64,000 nt of DNA from Nocardia vaccinii NBRC 15922 (GTDB lineage Bacteria; Actinomycetota; Actinomycetes; Mycobacteriales; Mycobacteriaceae): contig NZ_BDCC01000028.1 of assembly GCF_001613305.1 (NCBI RefSeq), forward strand, positions 124,001-188,000, read 5' to 3'. Within the stretch, counting starts at the first letter, position 1. Every line of letters begins with the position of its first letter. Made by a program: the position numbers and the translations under genes. A model generated the notes under the pieces. That model searched no databases. It had not been told where the DNA came from and saw only the letters and a list, made by a program, of their open reading frames with translations. Positions 16,197 through 25,175 of this stretch are shown here, in pieces.

Positions 16197-17666
16197 TCAG
16201 CGTGGGGCCGGAGGCAGCGGGATGACGATGCCGAACGGCAACGTGATCGCGGGCGGCGGCGGCGCGACGGTGGGCGCCGGCGGTGGTGGCGGCGGGGCGG
16301 CCTCGGGCGTCTTCGCCGGTGCCGCAGGCTGTTGCGGCTGAGTTGCCGGTGCCGGCGGCGGGGTTTGCTGGGCATTCGGCGCGCCCGGGGCGGCCGGTGG
16401 CTGGGCTTGCGCTTGCGGTTGGGTGCAGGACGCGGGCTGCTGCGACTGCTGGGCGTTCGGGTCCTGTGGGCCGGGATTCGCGGCCGGATCGCCCGGCTTC
16501 GCCGGTATGCCCGGAATCACCTGGCCCGCAAGCGTTCCCGGAGCCCACCGCAGGAATCCGGCGAGCGGGTTGTTCGGATCCTGATTCTGTGCCGGAACGG
16601 GCGTCGTGGCGGGGTCGCAGGGCTTGGGCTGCTGCGGCGCCGGGCAGAAGATGCCGCACGGAATCGGCGGCAGCCCCGGGAAGTTGATCATCACCTGGGT
16701 CGGCGTCGGCGCGGGCTGGCTGTTGTCGGTGGTGACCGGAGCCTGGGTGGCCGGACCCGGGGTCGTGGTCACCTTCGAATTGGCCGCTGTCATCTGCGAA
16801 CCCGCACCCTCGGGCATCGTGCCGGGCGGCACCGAATCGGGAGAGATGGTGACCTGGGTCGGGACGCCGCCGGTCCGGTAGGCATTGGCCCAGCTCAACA
16901 CGTTCGAGGCATAGGCGAGAGAGTTGTTGTAGCGCAACACCGCCCGCAGTTGCTGCTGCGGATCGCGCAGATTCAGCCCGCCCGAGCACAGGTATTTGCC
17001 CGCGGCGAGTGCGGCGTCGAAGACGTTGTTGGGATCGGGATGACCGTTGCCCCGACCGTCGGAGGCGTATTCGGCCCAGGTTCCGGGCAGGAACTGCATC
17101 GGGCCGATGGCCCGCACGAAACCGCCGTCACTCGCCTTCAGTACCTCGTTGCCGGGCAGCGTGCCGTCCAGCGCGGGGCCGTAGATGACCCCGACGGTGG
17201 TCCCGTTGGCGTCGGTGCGGCCGTTCCCGGCATGGTTCGACTCGATCTTGCCGATACCCGCCAGCAGACTCCAGTTCAGCCCGCAGCCCGGATCCGAGGA
17301 CGCCAATGCCAGTTCGGCATTGCGATAGGCCGCCAGCACGATTTCCGGGATGCCGAAGACACCGGCTCCGCCCGGGAGCGAAATGTCCTGCAGCGGCATC
17401 GTGCCCCCGAACAGCGGAAGGCCGTCGGTCGGGGCGGACATCGCGCGAAGTTTGCGGGGCGGTTCGGGCGCGGCGGGAACGAGACCGATGGCCTCGTCGG
17501 CGGGGGAGGCGGCCGCATCGGCGGGGTCGGTGGCGGCCGCGAGTTGCGGTTCGGCCACGGCTTGCGAGTGCGAGTGCGCGGCGGTCTGGGCCGCCGAACT
17601 CGAGGCTACTAAACCAGCCGCCACCAGCGCCGATACGGTAACCGGTCCAGATATTCGCATCGGCAC
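16197..17666 (-). CDS. Secreted lytic transglycosylase with Pro-rich tail (Rv1230c-like), copy 2
   Basis: This 489-residue protein has a signal peptide (ISGPVTVSALVAAGLVASSS) and a transglycosylase domain around residues 100-260: LLAGIGKIESNHAGNG with the catalytic Glu, then FVRAIGPMQFLPGTWAEYAS and LRYNNSLAYASNVLSWANAY. After it come about 220 residues rich in Pro, Ala and Gln, ending in PPPPPPAPTVAPPPPA. The tail probably crosses or binds the cell wall. It is the likely orthologue of M. tuberculosis Rv1230c by position next to mrp and the DUF1003/MgtE genes. Compared with copy 1 it has the same catalytic core and cysteines but adds the long tail. Confidence 0.85.
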   Translation of the reverse strand: MPMRISGPVTVSALVAAGLVASSSAAQTAAHSHSQAVAEPQLAAATDPADAAASPADEAIGLVPAAPEPPRKLRAMSAPTDGLPLFGGTMPLQDISLPGGAGVFGIPEIVLAAYRNAELALASSDPGCGLNWSLLAGIGKIESNHAGNGRTDANGTTVGVIYGPALDGTLPGNEVLKASDGGFVRAIGPMQFLPGTWAEYASDGRGNGHPDPNNVFDAALAAGKYLCSGGLNLRDPQQQLRAVLRYNNSLAYASNVLSWANAYRTGGVPTQVTISPDSVPPGTMPEGAGSQMTAANSKVTTTPGPATQAPVTTDNSQPAPTPTQVMINFPGLPPIPCGIFCPAPQQPKPCDPATTPVPAQNQDPNNPLAGFLRWAPGTLAGQVIPGIPAKPGDPAANPGPQDPNAQQSQQPASCTQPQAQAQPPAAPGAPNAQQTPPPAPATQPQQPAAPAKTPEAAPPPPPPAPTVAPPPPAITLPFGIVIPLPPAPR

Positions 17667-17770
17667 ACCAATCCCCTCTGGTCGTGTGAGCGGCTCGGGT
17701 ACAACCCGCCGTTCCGGACAACGTGATCCAGGTTACCCATGGGTCACGGGGATGTTGTCGATATTTGCGG

Positions 17771-18355
17771 TCAGTTGCCGCTCAGCTGTGGCGAAATCGA
17801 TACCTGTCCCCTCTTTCGATCGGTACCCTTTCGCGTTTTGGGCCCATCGCCCGTATCTTCATCGTCCAGCGGGGCGATGGACTCGATCCGGTTCAACATC
17901 CCCTTGATGTCCTCCAGCTCGCGGCGCAGGTAGTCGCGCGTGGCGACCTCGCCGACCGCGATCCGCAGCGCCGCCAGTTCGCGAGCCAGGAATTCGGTAT
18001 CGGCCTTGGTTTGCGCGGCGCGGCGGCGATCCTCCTCGAGTGAAACCCGGTCCCGGTTGTCCTGCCGGTTCTGCGCCAGCAGGATCAGCGGCGCGGCATA
18101 GGCGGCCTGGGTGGAGAAGGCCAGGTTGAGCAGGATGAACGGATAGGGATCCCAGCGCAGGGTGATCGTGAAGACGTTCAGCACGATCCACGCGAACACG
18201 AGGACCGTCTGGATCGCCAGATAGCGGCCGGTGCCGAGGAACCGGGCGATCCGCTCACTGGTCCTGGCCATCGCCTCGGCGTCGAAATCGAAGCGGAATC
18301 TGCCCTCGACCGGGGTCTCCAGCCGGGCGCGGGGCTTATCGGCGCGGTCGGTCAC
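17771..18355 (-). CDS. DUF1003 membrane protein (Rv1231c-like)
   Basis: This 194-residue protein has two predicted membrane helices around residues 45-85 (LAIQTVLVFAWIVLNVFTI and FILLNLAFSTQAAYAAPLIL) followed by the family segment AQNRQDNRDRVSLEEDRRRA. A charged C-terminal coiled coil of about 90 residues follows (for example AALRIAVGEVATRDYLRREL). DUF1003 function is unknown. Its GTG start overlaps the stop of the MgtE-like/CBS protein gene (GTGA), so the two are made together. One model is that it forms the membrane part for the soluble upstream protein. That partnership is inference from gene fusion-like coupling. Confidence 0.82.
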   Translation of the reverse strand: MTDRADKPRARLETPVEGRFRFDFDAEAMARTSERIARFLGTGRYLAIQTVLVFAWIVLNVFTITLRWDPYPFILLNLAFSTQAAYAAPLILLAQNRQDNRDRVSLEEDRRRAAQTKADTEFLARELAALRIAVGEVATRDYLRRELEDIKGMLNRIESIAPLDDEDTGDGPKTRKGTDRKRGQVSISPQLSGN

Positions 18356-19692
18356 TGTCGTTCTCCTTCGGCCGCTGTCCGCATGCCCGCGGCCGCGTGC
18401 GCGGCGGACTGCACGTCATGTGCCTCCTCATCCTGTTCCCGCCAGTCGTCGGGCAGCAGATGATCGAGGACGTCATCGACGGTCACCGCACCGAGCAGGT
18501 GATTCTCCGAATCGACCACCGGTCCGCAGACCAGGTTGTAGGTGGCGAAATAGCGGGTCACCGCCGGAAGCGAGGTGATCGGCCGCAGCTGGGACAGATC
18601 GGTGTCGACGATACCGCCGAGCAGGGTCGCCGGTGGTTCGCGCAGTAATCGCTGAGTATGTACGCAACCCAGATAACGCCCGGTCGGGGTGGCCGTCGGC
18701 GGCCGGACCACGAACACCATCGAGGCCAGCGCCGCGGGCAGATCCGGATCGCGCACCCGCGCCAGCGCCTCGGCCACGTTGGCCGCCGGGGGCAGTACCA
18801 CGGGTTCGGGGGTCATCATGCCGCCCGCGGTGTAGGGCGAGTACTCCAGCAGACGACGGACCGGTTCGGATTCCTCCGGATCCATCTGCGCCAGCAGCGC
18901 TTCGGCCTCCCCCTTGGGCAGTTCGCCCAGCAGGTCGGCGGCGTCGTCGGGATCCATCGCCTCGAGCACGTCGGCCGCACGGGATACGCCCAGGTTCTGC
19001 ACGACATCGATCTGGTCGGTTTCGGGCAGTTCCTGGACGACGTCGGCGAGACGTTCGTTGTCCAGGGCGCGCACGAGTTCGATGCGACGTTTCTCGGGCA
19101 GTTCGCGCAGCAGATGGGCGACGTCGGCGGGACGCAGGCCCTCGAACTGTTCCAGCAGGGCGGTCACGCTCTGGCCGGGCAGGTTGAGTTGTTGCAGATT
19201 CAGGCCGCGCACCTCGTTCCAGTCCACGACGTGCACCGCGCTGCGGCGCAGGGCCCGGCCCAGCCCGCGATATCGGCGCACCGCCACGCGCGAGACCACC
19301 CAGTCGCGAGTGCGGGTCTGTTCCATGCCCAGATCGGCCACGAAGACCTCGACACCGGCGAGTTCGGGCAGATCCGGATCCTCGACGTATACCCGCGAGT
19401 CGAGAATCTGGGCCAAGGCGAGCATCTCGCCGGGACGTTTCTGGAACCGGCGCAGGCTGACCGTTCCGGTGTTGAGGCTGATCGAACCGGGTTCGATCGA
19501 GGTGACTCGGAGCATGGGCACGAAAATGCGTTTACGCGTTGGCAATTCGACGATGAGTCCGAGGACCCTGGGTTGTTGTCGGTCGTACCGAATCGAGATG
19601 GCCGCGTCCCGGACACGGCCGATCGATTCGCCGTCCGGACCCAGGACCACCAGACCGGCGAGCCTGGCCGCGAAAACCCTCGTCGAAGCCAT
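18352..19692 (-). CDS. Soluble MgtE-N/CBS protein with PRC-barrel start (Rv1232c-like)
   Basis: This 446-residue protein has three visible parts. A PRC-barrel-like N-terminus comes first (LVVLGPDGESIGRVRDAAIS). An MgtE N-terminal superhelix follows at about residues 165-285 (VAHLLRELPEKRRIELVRAL and LEAMDPDDAADLLGELPKGE). Two CBS domains come last (SPYTAGGMMTPEPVVLPPAA; LLGAVTVDDVLDHLLPDDW). In MgtE the N and CBS domains gate Mg2+ transport, but no membrane helices follow here, so this is a stand-alone sensor-like protein. It is translationally coupled to DUF1003, which brings the membrane helices. A role in magnesium or cell-envelope sensing is inference. Confidence 0.8.
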   Translation of the reverse strand: MASTRVFAARLAGLVVLGPDGESIGRVRDAAISIRYDRQQPRVLGLIVELPTRKRIFVPMLRVTSIEPGSISLNTGTVSLRRFQKRPGEMLALAQILDSRVYVEDPDLPELAGVEVFVADLGMEQTRTRDWVVSRVAVRRYRGLGRALRRSAVHVVDWNEVRGLNLQQLNLPGQSVTALLEQFEGLRPADVAHLLRELPEKRRIELVRALDNERLADVVQELPETDQIDVVQNLGVSRAADVLEAMDPDDAADLLGELPKGEAEALLAQMDPEESEPVRRLLEYSPYTAGGMMTPEPVVLPPAANVAEALARVRDPDLPAALASMVFVVRPPTATPTGRYLGCVHTQRLLREPPATLLGGIVDTDLSQLRPITSLPAVTRYFATYNLVCGPVVDSENHLLGAVTVDDVLDHLLPDDWREQDEEAHDVQSAAHAAAGMRTAAEGERQ

Positions 19693-19769
19693 GACTCAAA
19701 GGTTAGAGGCACCGCTTGAACGGCGTGTCAATAGACTCACCACCGAACCCAGACTTGGAGGAGTCGCGC

Positions 19770-20726
19770 ATGCCAACCCGCCGTTCGGTGCTCGCAGTCC
19801 CCGGCAGTAATGCCCGGATGATCGAGAAGGCCAAGGGTCTTCCGGCAGATGAGATATTCCTCGATCTCGAGGACGCGGTTGCTCCGGCGGCCAAGGCCGC
19901 GGCGCGGGGAAATATTGTCGCAGCGCTGAATTCACCGGGCTGGGGCGATCAGATCCGGGTGGTCCGGGTCAACGACTGGAGTACCGCGTGGACCTACGCC
20001 GACGTGATCGCCGTGGTCGAGGGCGCGGGAGCGCACCTCGACGCGATCCTGCTGCCCAAGGTGATCGACGCCGGTCAGGTGCGGGCGCTGGATCTGCTGC
20101 TGACCCAGTTGGAGAAGGCGTGCGAACTCGAGATCGGCGGTATCGGCATCGAACCGCAGCTGGAGAACGCGCTGGGCCTGCGCAATATCGATGAGATCGC
20201 CACCGCGAGCCCGCGGGTGCAGACGCTGGTTTTCGGTCCCGCGGATTTCATGGCCAGCATCAATATGCGCACGCTGGTCGTCGGAGAGCAGCCCGAGGGG
20301 TATGACACCGGCGATGCCTACCACCACATTCTGATGACCATTCTGCTCACCGCTCGCGCGCACGGTCTGCAGGCAATCGATGGCCCCTACCTGCAGATTC
20401 GCGATCTCGACGCGTTTCGACGGGCTGCGGCTCGCACCGCCGCGCTGGGTTTCGACGGAAAATGGGTGTTGCATCCGACCCAGATCGAGGCCGCTAACGA
20501 GATCTTCAGCCCGCGCCAGGACGATTACGACCGCGCCGAGGAGATTCTGGACGCGTACGCCTATCACACCTCGGCCGACGGCGGCGCTCGCGGCGCGGTG
20601 ATGCTGGGCGATGAGATGATCGACGAGGCCAGTGCGAAGATGGCGCACGTCATAGCGGAGAAGGGGCGGGCCGCGGGAATGGTGCGAACCACGCGTTTCG
20701 TACCCCCGTCGGCCGCGGAGAACTAG
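19770..20726 (+). CDS. HpcH/HpaI-CitE family CoA-ester lyase (malyl-CoA lyase-like)
   Basis: This 318-residue TIM-barrel enzyme contains RRSVLAVPGSNARMIEKAKG, IFLDLEDAVAP with the metal and CoA-site acidic residues, IGIEPQLENALGLRNIDEIA and VFGPADFMASI. C-terminal blocks are GFDGKWVLHPTQIEAANE and FSPRQDDYDRAEEIL. Relatives cleave or condense malyl-CoA, methylmalyl-CoA or citramalyl-CoA; the exact substrate cannot be set from sequence. The ATG at 19770 is preferred because GGAGGAG lies five to seven bases upstream; an in-frame upstream start would add 18 residues without family support. It is followed 12 bases later by a stress-type membrane protein gene. Confidence 0.85.
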   Translation: MPTRRSVLAVPGSNARMIEKAKGLPADEIFLDLEDAVAPAAKAAARGNIVAALNSPGWGDQIRVVRVNDWSTAWTYADVIAVVEGAGAHLDAILLPKVIDAGQVRALDLLLTQLEKACELEIGGIGIEPQLENALGLRNIDEIATASPRVQTLVFGPADFMASINMRTLVVGEQPEGYDTGDAYHHILMTILLTARAHGLQAIDGPYLQIRDLDAFRRAAARTAALGFDGKWVLHPTQIEAANEIFSPRQDDYDRAEEILDAYAYHTSADGGARGAVMLGDEMIDEASAKMAHVIAEKGRAAGMVRTTRFVPPSAAEN

Positions 20727-20738
20727 CATGATGGAGTT

Positions 20739-21230
20739 ATGACCAACCCACTCGGGAATTCGAACCGCAATCGGCAGGGCCTGCCGACCCCGCCGTCGGG
20801 CTGGCCGGTGGGGTCGTATCCGACATATGCCGAGGCCCAGCGCGCGGTCGACTATCTGGCCGACAATCAGTTCCCGGTGCAGAACGTGACCATCGTCGGG
20901 GTGGACCTGATGCAGGTCGAGCGCGTGCTCTACCGGTTGACCTGGGGCAAGGTCATCGGCGGCGGTATGGTTTCGGGCGCGTGGCTCGGCCTGTTCCTCG
21001 GCCTGCTGCTGAGCCTGTTCACCAGCGGCGGCGCGGTCGGGCCGCTGATCGTCGGCCTGGTGGGCGGCGTGATCTTCGGCGTGATCTCCACCTCGATCCC
21101 GTACGCGGCCACCCGCGGTCAGCGCGATTTCGCCTCCACCATGCAGTTGGTGGCCGGTCGTTACGACGTGCTGTGCGAACCGAAGGCCGCCGAACAGGCT
21201 CGTGACATGCTCGCCCGGCTGGCGATCTGA
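20739..21230 (+). CDS. General-stress-type membrane protein (Rv1234-like)
   Basis: This 163-residue protein has an N-terminal alpha/beta domain (GWPVGSYPTYAEAQRAVDYL and FPVQNVTIVGVDLMQVERV) typical of the general stress protein 17M-like family. Two hydrophobic segments follow at about residues 75-120 (GAWLGLFLGLLLSLFTSGG; GPLIVGLVGGVIFGVISTS). A C-terminal block ends YDVLCEPKAAEQARDML. Function is unknown; it should sit in the cytoplasmic membrane with the folded parts inside. It probably shares a transcript with the CoA-ester lyase gene 12 bases upstream. In M. tuberculosis the trehalose importer genes follow the equivalent gene; none is seen here. Confidence 0.82.
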   Translation: MTNPLGNSNRNRQGLPTPPSGWPVGSYPTYAEAQRAVDYLADNQFPVQNVTIVGVDLMQVERVLYRLTWGKVIGGGMVSGAWLGLFLGLLLSLFTSGGAVGPLIVGLVGGVIFGVISTSIPYAATRGQRDFASTMQLVAGRYDVLCEPKAAEQARDMLARLAI

Positions 21231-21309
21231 CCGGTATGAGCGATCCGGTCCGCGCGTCTCGGCGGCGCGTCCGCACATCGTGGCGCGTTCACGGGAGCGG
21301 TGGTTCGGC

Positions 21310-21882
21310 ATGGACGTGATCGAATCGGTCCGCACGGCGGTGCTCGAACACTTCGGCGTGCGGACCGCGGATTCGGCCTCGGTGACCTTTCTCGGGCTCG
21401 AGCCGATCGAGATCCTGCGCATTCCCGATGGTGAGTTCGTGCACTACGTCACGCTCGGCGGCGCGCGGCACCCGATGACCGATCCCGCCGCGGCCGTTGT
21501 CGATCCGGAGCGCGGGCCGCGCGCGGAATTGGTGCTGACCCTGCGCGGCGACGACGCGCGCAGCGGGCTGACCCGCGCACTGGGCGTGCTGATCGCCTCA
21601 CCTGCGGTGGAAGGCGTTGTGCTGCAACCCGATGCGCTGCTGGACCTGGGCGAACCGTTGTGGCACAACGCCCCGTTCACCGCAGTCCTGATCGGCCCCG
21701 GTGACGTCCCGGAACTCGCCCTGCCCGAACCCGCGGATCCCGTGCGATTCCTGTCGGTCTCACCGATCACCGCCACGGAGGCCGCCTGGGTACGGCTGCG
21801 CGGCGCGCCCGCGCTGCGCGAGGCCTGGGCCGAGGCCGGTATCGACGTGCGCGATCCGGGCCGGGGCGCGGCGAACCTCTGA
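21310..21882 (+). CDS. Suppressor-of-fused-domain protein
   Basis: This 190-residue cytosolic protein resembles the bacterial SUFU-domain family. The pattern includes FVHYVTLGGARHPMTDPAAA, RAELVLTLRG near the middle, GVLIASPAVEGVVLQPDALL and a C-terminal FLSVSPITATEAAWVRLRG. Bacterial members are often found as immunity-like or regulatory partners, but most, including this one, stand alone and have no known role. The ATG at 21310 is preferred over in-frame upstream codons because conserved-looking sequence starts there; no strong ribosome-binding site is seen. It follows the stress-type membrane gene at 79 bases. Confidence 0.65.
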   Translation: MDVIESVRTAVLEHFGVRTADSASVTFLGLEPIEILRIPDGEFVHYVTLGGARHPMTDPAAAVVDPERGPRAELVLTLRGDDARSGLTRALGVLIASPAVEGVVLQPDALLDLGEPLWHNAPFTAVLIGPGDVPELALPEPADPVRFLSVSPITATEAAWVRLRGAPALREAWAEAGIDVRDPGRGAANL

Positions 21883-22005
21883 CAACGCCCCACCTCGACC
21901 GTTGAGACCGAAGCCCGCGGGCACCCGAGTTCCACCGACCTCGGAAAACGCCGGCTCCGAAGGTCGCGGCCCGGGTCGATTCCGGACTGGAGGCAAAATG
22001 ACACA

Positions 22006-22860
22006 GTGCGCATCGACCTCCATACCCACAGCACCGCGTCCGACGGCACGGACAATCCTGCCGAGCTGATCCGCAGTGCCGCCGCGGCGGGCCTGGATGT
22101 GATTGCCATCACCGATCACGACACGACCGCGGGTTGGGCCGAGGCTGCCGCGGCGTTACCGGCGGGGATGAGTCTGGTGCGCGGTATGGAGATGTCGTGT
22201 CAGGGGATGGGGGAGGACGGGTGGCCGGTGCCGGTGCATCTGCTGGCCTATCTGTTCGATCCGGCCGATGCCGCCTTCGCCCGCGAGCGGGAGCGGTTGC
22301 GCGGCGAGCGGGTCGCCCGGGTGCGGGCGATGGCCGAGCGGATGGCGGCGGACGGACTGCCCGTCGATCCGGCCGAGGTGCTGGCCACGGCGGGGCCGGC
22401 GGCGGGCCGTCCGCATCTGGCGCGCGCCCTGGTCGCGGCGGGGGTGGTGCCGACGGTGGACGCGGCCTTCGTGGAACTACTCGCCCCGCGCGGCCGCTAC
22501 TACGCCGAGAAGGCCGATACTCCGCTGCGCACGGCGGTCGAAATGGTCACCGCAGCAGGCGGAGTCGCCGTGGTGGCGCATGCCCGCGCCCGCACCCGCG
22601 GCCGCCTGCTCGCCCTCGACGAGATCCGCGACCTGGCCACCGTCGGCCTCACCGGCCTGGAACTCGACCACCCCGACCACACCCCGTCCGACCGCGCCGT
22701 CCTGCGGGAGCTGGCCGCGGAACTCGGCCTGCTCACCACCGGCTCCTCCGACTACCACGGCGCGAACAAGGTCATCGCGCTCGGCGAATGCACTACGGAC
22801 TCAGTGCAATTCGAGAAGCTGGTCAGCAAGGCGACCGGCGTCCCGGTGATCGCCGCATGA
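22006..22860 (+). CDS. PHP-domain phosphoesterase (possible nucleoside 3',5'-bisphosphate phosphatase)
   Basis: This 284-residue enzyme begins MRIDLHTHSTASDGTDNPAE, the first metal-binding motif HxH of the PHP family, then VIAITDHDTTAGWAEA (DHD). Later ligands include RPHLARALV, GVAVVAHARAR and the C-terminal TTGSSDYHGANK. It should hydrolyse phosphate esters with a cluster of two or three metals in the cytosol. Close relatives act on 5'-AMP-like or nucleoside 3',5'-bisphosphate substrates, but this is not proven here. The GTG at 22006 directly precedes the first motif, and GGAG lies upstream, fixing the start. Confidence 0.88.
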   Translation: MRIDLHTHSTASDGTDNPAELIRSAAAAGLDVIAITDHDTTAGWAEAAAALPAGMSLVRGMEMSCQGMGEDGWPVPVHLLAYLFDPADAAFARERERLRGERVARVRAMAERMAADGLPVDPAEVLATAGPAAGRPHLARALVAAGVVPTVDAAFVELLAPRGRYYAEKADTPLRTAVEMVTAAGGVAVVAHARARTRGRLLALDEIRDLATVGLTGLELDHPDHTPSDRAVLRELAAELGLLTTGSSDYHGANKVIALGECTTDSVQFEKLVSKATGVPVIAA

Positions 22861-23169
22861 CCCCCGCGGCACACGTCGGCTCGCGGCTTCGGCGGTTCCG
22901 CCGCCCGGATCTCCATCGCGGCCACGTCGGATCACCCCGCGCGTCCGCTCGCCGCACGCCGTATTTCGTTGTAGGCGAATATCTTTGCTCGGCGAAGGAG
23001 GGCCTCGGCGGGCTATCGCACCGTCCGCACGCCGATCGAGGGCGAACGATGTCACGCGCTGTGGCCGATGCTTGTCCGGGGTACTCCGTTGTGTATCAGG
23101 GAGTACGAGTGGATGGGTGTCCGAGAGATGGCGGCATGTGATGGATCGGTGCGGGATGGAGTGTGGGGC
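22861..23169. other. 309-bp gap before a small membrane gene
   Basis: No clear gene is seen. In-frame sequence upstream of 23170 could extend the next gene to an ATG at 23128 or 23068, but the added residues are irregular. No palindrome or convincing promoter was found. Confidence 0.3.
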
Positions 23170-23436
23170 GTGAGGCTGCTGCGGGGGATCAGTGGGGTCG
23201 TGGCGGCCGGGATGCTGGTGCTGACCCTGGTCGTGGCCGGATCGGCGGTGCTGGGGGAGGTGTGGAGGTACCCGGGGCCGGGCGGGCGGACGGTGGGGTG
23301 GCATATCGGCTTGGCGGCGGTGGCCGTGGTGGCGCAGGTGTTCACCGATCGGCGTCGAGGTTTGGCCGCGTTTTCCGGATCGCTGGTCGTTTTTGTGGCG
23401 GCAGGTTATCTATTGGTTACGCAGTGGTGGAATTGA
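23170..23436 (+). CDS. Small three-helix membrane protein, unknown
   Basis: This 88-residue protein (from GTG 23170) has three hydrophobic segments: LLRGISGVVAAGMLVLTLVV, GWHIGLAAVAVVAQVFT and FSGSLVVFVAAGYLLVTQWW. It ends in WWN. GGAG lies eight bases before the GTG, which is why this start is chosen over ATG codons at 23128 and 23068. Two short polar loops contain basic residues (TDRRRG). It lies upstream of the flavoprotein gene but with different character; no family is recognised. It likely resides in the cytoplasmic membrane. Confidence 0.6.
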   Translation: MRLLRGISGVVAAGMLVLTLVVAGSAVLGEVWRYPGPGGRTVGWHIGLAAVAVVAQVFTDRRRGLAAFSGSLVVFVAAGYLLVTQWWN

Positions 23437-23450
23437 ACCTCGTGTAATGG

Positions 23451-25175
23451 TTGCCAACGGGTGAATTGTGTCCGAACCTTATTCTTTGTGAGCAAGATCG
23501 CGAGCGAATCGACGACCCGGTCCGAGGTGCCGGCATACCCGCACCGGATGGGGTCGGACAGCCGCTGGCGGCGGCCGTGATCGACGTCGAGGCCGACGTC
23601 CTGGTATTGGGCGGCGGTCCGGCGGGGGTGTGGGCGGCATTGGCCGCCGCGCGTGCGGGAGTCCGGGTGGTGCTGGCCGACAAGGCGCGCTGCGGGCACA
23701 GCGGCCCGAACGCGAAAAGTATTGTCTCGCTGTGGAATATCCCACCCGGCCCGCTCCGTGACGCGGCGATCGCCCGCGGCCTGGCGGACGGCGGTTGCCT
23801 CGGCGATCCGGAGTGGATGGCGCGGGTGCTGGCCGAGACCCACCGGCACGCGGACCGGCTGGCCCGCTGGGGGCAGTGCGGCCCGGGGGAACGCGCGGCG
23901 CGAGCGACCCGGGTCCGGCTGGACGGTGCGCAGTATCTCGCTCGGATGCGTCGCGCGCTGGTACTTGCCGGGGTGCGGATCCTGGATCATCATCCGGCGC
24001 TGCAACTGGCCGTGGACACCGAGGGCGTGGTCTCGGGTGCGGCGGGTATCGAGCTGCACGGCGGATGCCGGAGCTGGTCCGTGCGGGCGGGAGCGGTGGT
24101 GCTGGCGACCGGGGGATGCGCGTTCCGGTCCGGCGGCGCGGGGACCGACGTCGACACCGGCGACGGGATGCTGATGGCGGCCGAGGTCGGTGGCGAACTG
24201 TCGGGTATGGAGTTCTCCAGCGCGTATTCCCTGGCTCCGGTGCCGGCACCGGAGCTCGCGGGTGCGGATCGACGGGCGGCCGCCGCCCGGGCGATGCTGC
24301 GGACGGCCACCCTCTGCGACGAGTCCGGCACGGTATTCGGCGGGGCGGGAGAGGGATTCGGCGCACAGGCCCTCGCGGCCCTCGCGGACGGCCGCCGCGT
24401 CTATGCCTGCTGGCAGCTCGATCCGCGTGATGCCGCGCCCGGCGTTCGGATCGACGGCGATACCGCCCGCATGCCGGTGCGGGCCGTGCTGGAGGGCACC
24501 ATGCGTGGCACCGGTGGTGTGCACCTGGCTGGATTCGATTGTGCGACAACGGTTCCCGGGCTGTTCGCGGCCGGCGAGGTGGCCGGGCGCGAACCGATCA
24601 CCGGTGCGGTCGGCGGATTCGGTGGTCAGGGCGGGGCCTGGGCGATGTCCTCGGGAGTGTGGGCGGGTGCGGGTGCGGCCCGCTTCGCGACGCGACGAGG
24701 CCGCAGGGGGGCGGTGCGGCTGGTTCCGGGCGCCGGGTTGCACGGCGGCTCCGGGCTCGATCCGCGTGCGGTGATCGGTCTGGTCCAGGAGCACACACTG
24801 CCCATGCGCCGCAGCTATCGACGCAGTGCGGACAGTCTGCGCAACAGCATCGCCGAACTCGACGCCCTGTGGCCCGCCACCGAATTCGCGCTCGGCGGCA
24901 GCGGCCCGGAGCGGCTGCGCGCACGGGAAGCCGCGGCGCTGCTGGCGGTGGCGCGCTGGACAAAATACAGCGCGCTGGCCAGAACCGAATCCCGCGGTAT
25001 TCATCGGCGCACCGACCATCCGCAGGTCGTCGAGCACTGGTGCCGGCGCCTGCATGCCGGCGGGCTCGTCGCCGTCTGGGTGCGTCCGCAGGCGTGCGGG
25101 CCGATCCTTCCTGCTTCGCAGCCCCGGCCGGAACAGAACTCCGAGCTCGAGCGGCCGGATCTGGCCACCGCTTGA
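23451..25175 (+). CDS. FAD-dependent oxidoreductase of the fumarate reductase/succinate dehydrogenase flavoprotein family
   Basis: The protein is 574 residues if started at 23451; a GTG at 23577 would give about 532. It opens its Rossmann domain with DVLVLGGGPAGVWAALAAA and VRVVLADKARCGHSGPNAKS. It then carries GAVVLATGGCAFRSGGAG, GDGMLMAAEVGG, and the flavoprotein end motif VPGLFAAGEVAGREPITGAV followed by GGFGGQGGAWAMSSG. The C-terminal block is ALARTESRGIHRRTDHP. The family reduces or oxidises dicarboxylates or similar substrates with FAD. No iron-sulfur or cytochrome subunit gene is next to it, so it is a stand-alone enzyme of unknown substrate. The early GTG near the Rossmann motif is the safer start. 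Confidence 0.8.
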   Translation: MPTGELCPNLILCEQDRERIDDPVRGAGIPAPDGVGQPLAAAVIDVEADVLVLGGGPAGVWAALAAARAGVRVVLADKARCGHSGPNAKSIVSLWNIPPGPLRDAAIARGLADGGCLGDPEWMARVLAETHRHADRLARWGQCGPGERAARATRVRLDGAQYLARMRRALVLAGVRILDHHPALQLAVDTEGVVSGAAGIELHGGCRSWSVRAGAVVLATGGCAFRSGGAGTDVDTGDGMLMAAEVGGELSGMEFSSAYSLAPVPAPELAGADRRAAAARAMLRTATLCDESGTVFGGAGEGFGAQALAALADGRRVYACWQLDPRDAAPGVRIDGDTARMPVRAVLEGTMRGTGGVHLAGFDCATTVPGLFAAGEVAGREPITGAVGGFGGQGGAWAMSSGVWAGAGAARFATRRGRRGAVRLVPGAGLHGGSGLDPRAVIGLVQEHTLPMRRSYRRSADSLRNSIAELDALWPATEFALGGSGPERLRAREAAALLAVARWTKYSALARTESRGIHRRTDHPQVVEHWCRRLHAGGLVAVWVRPQACGPILPASQPRPEQNSELERPDLATA

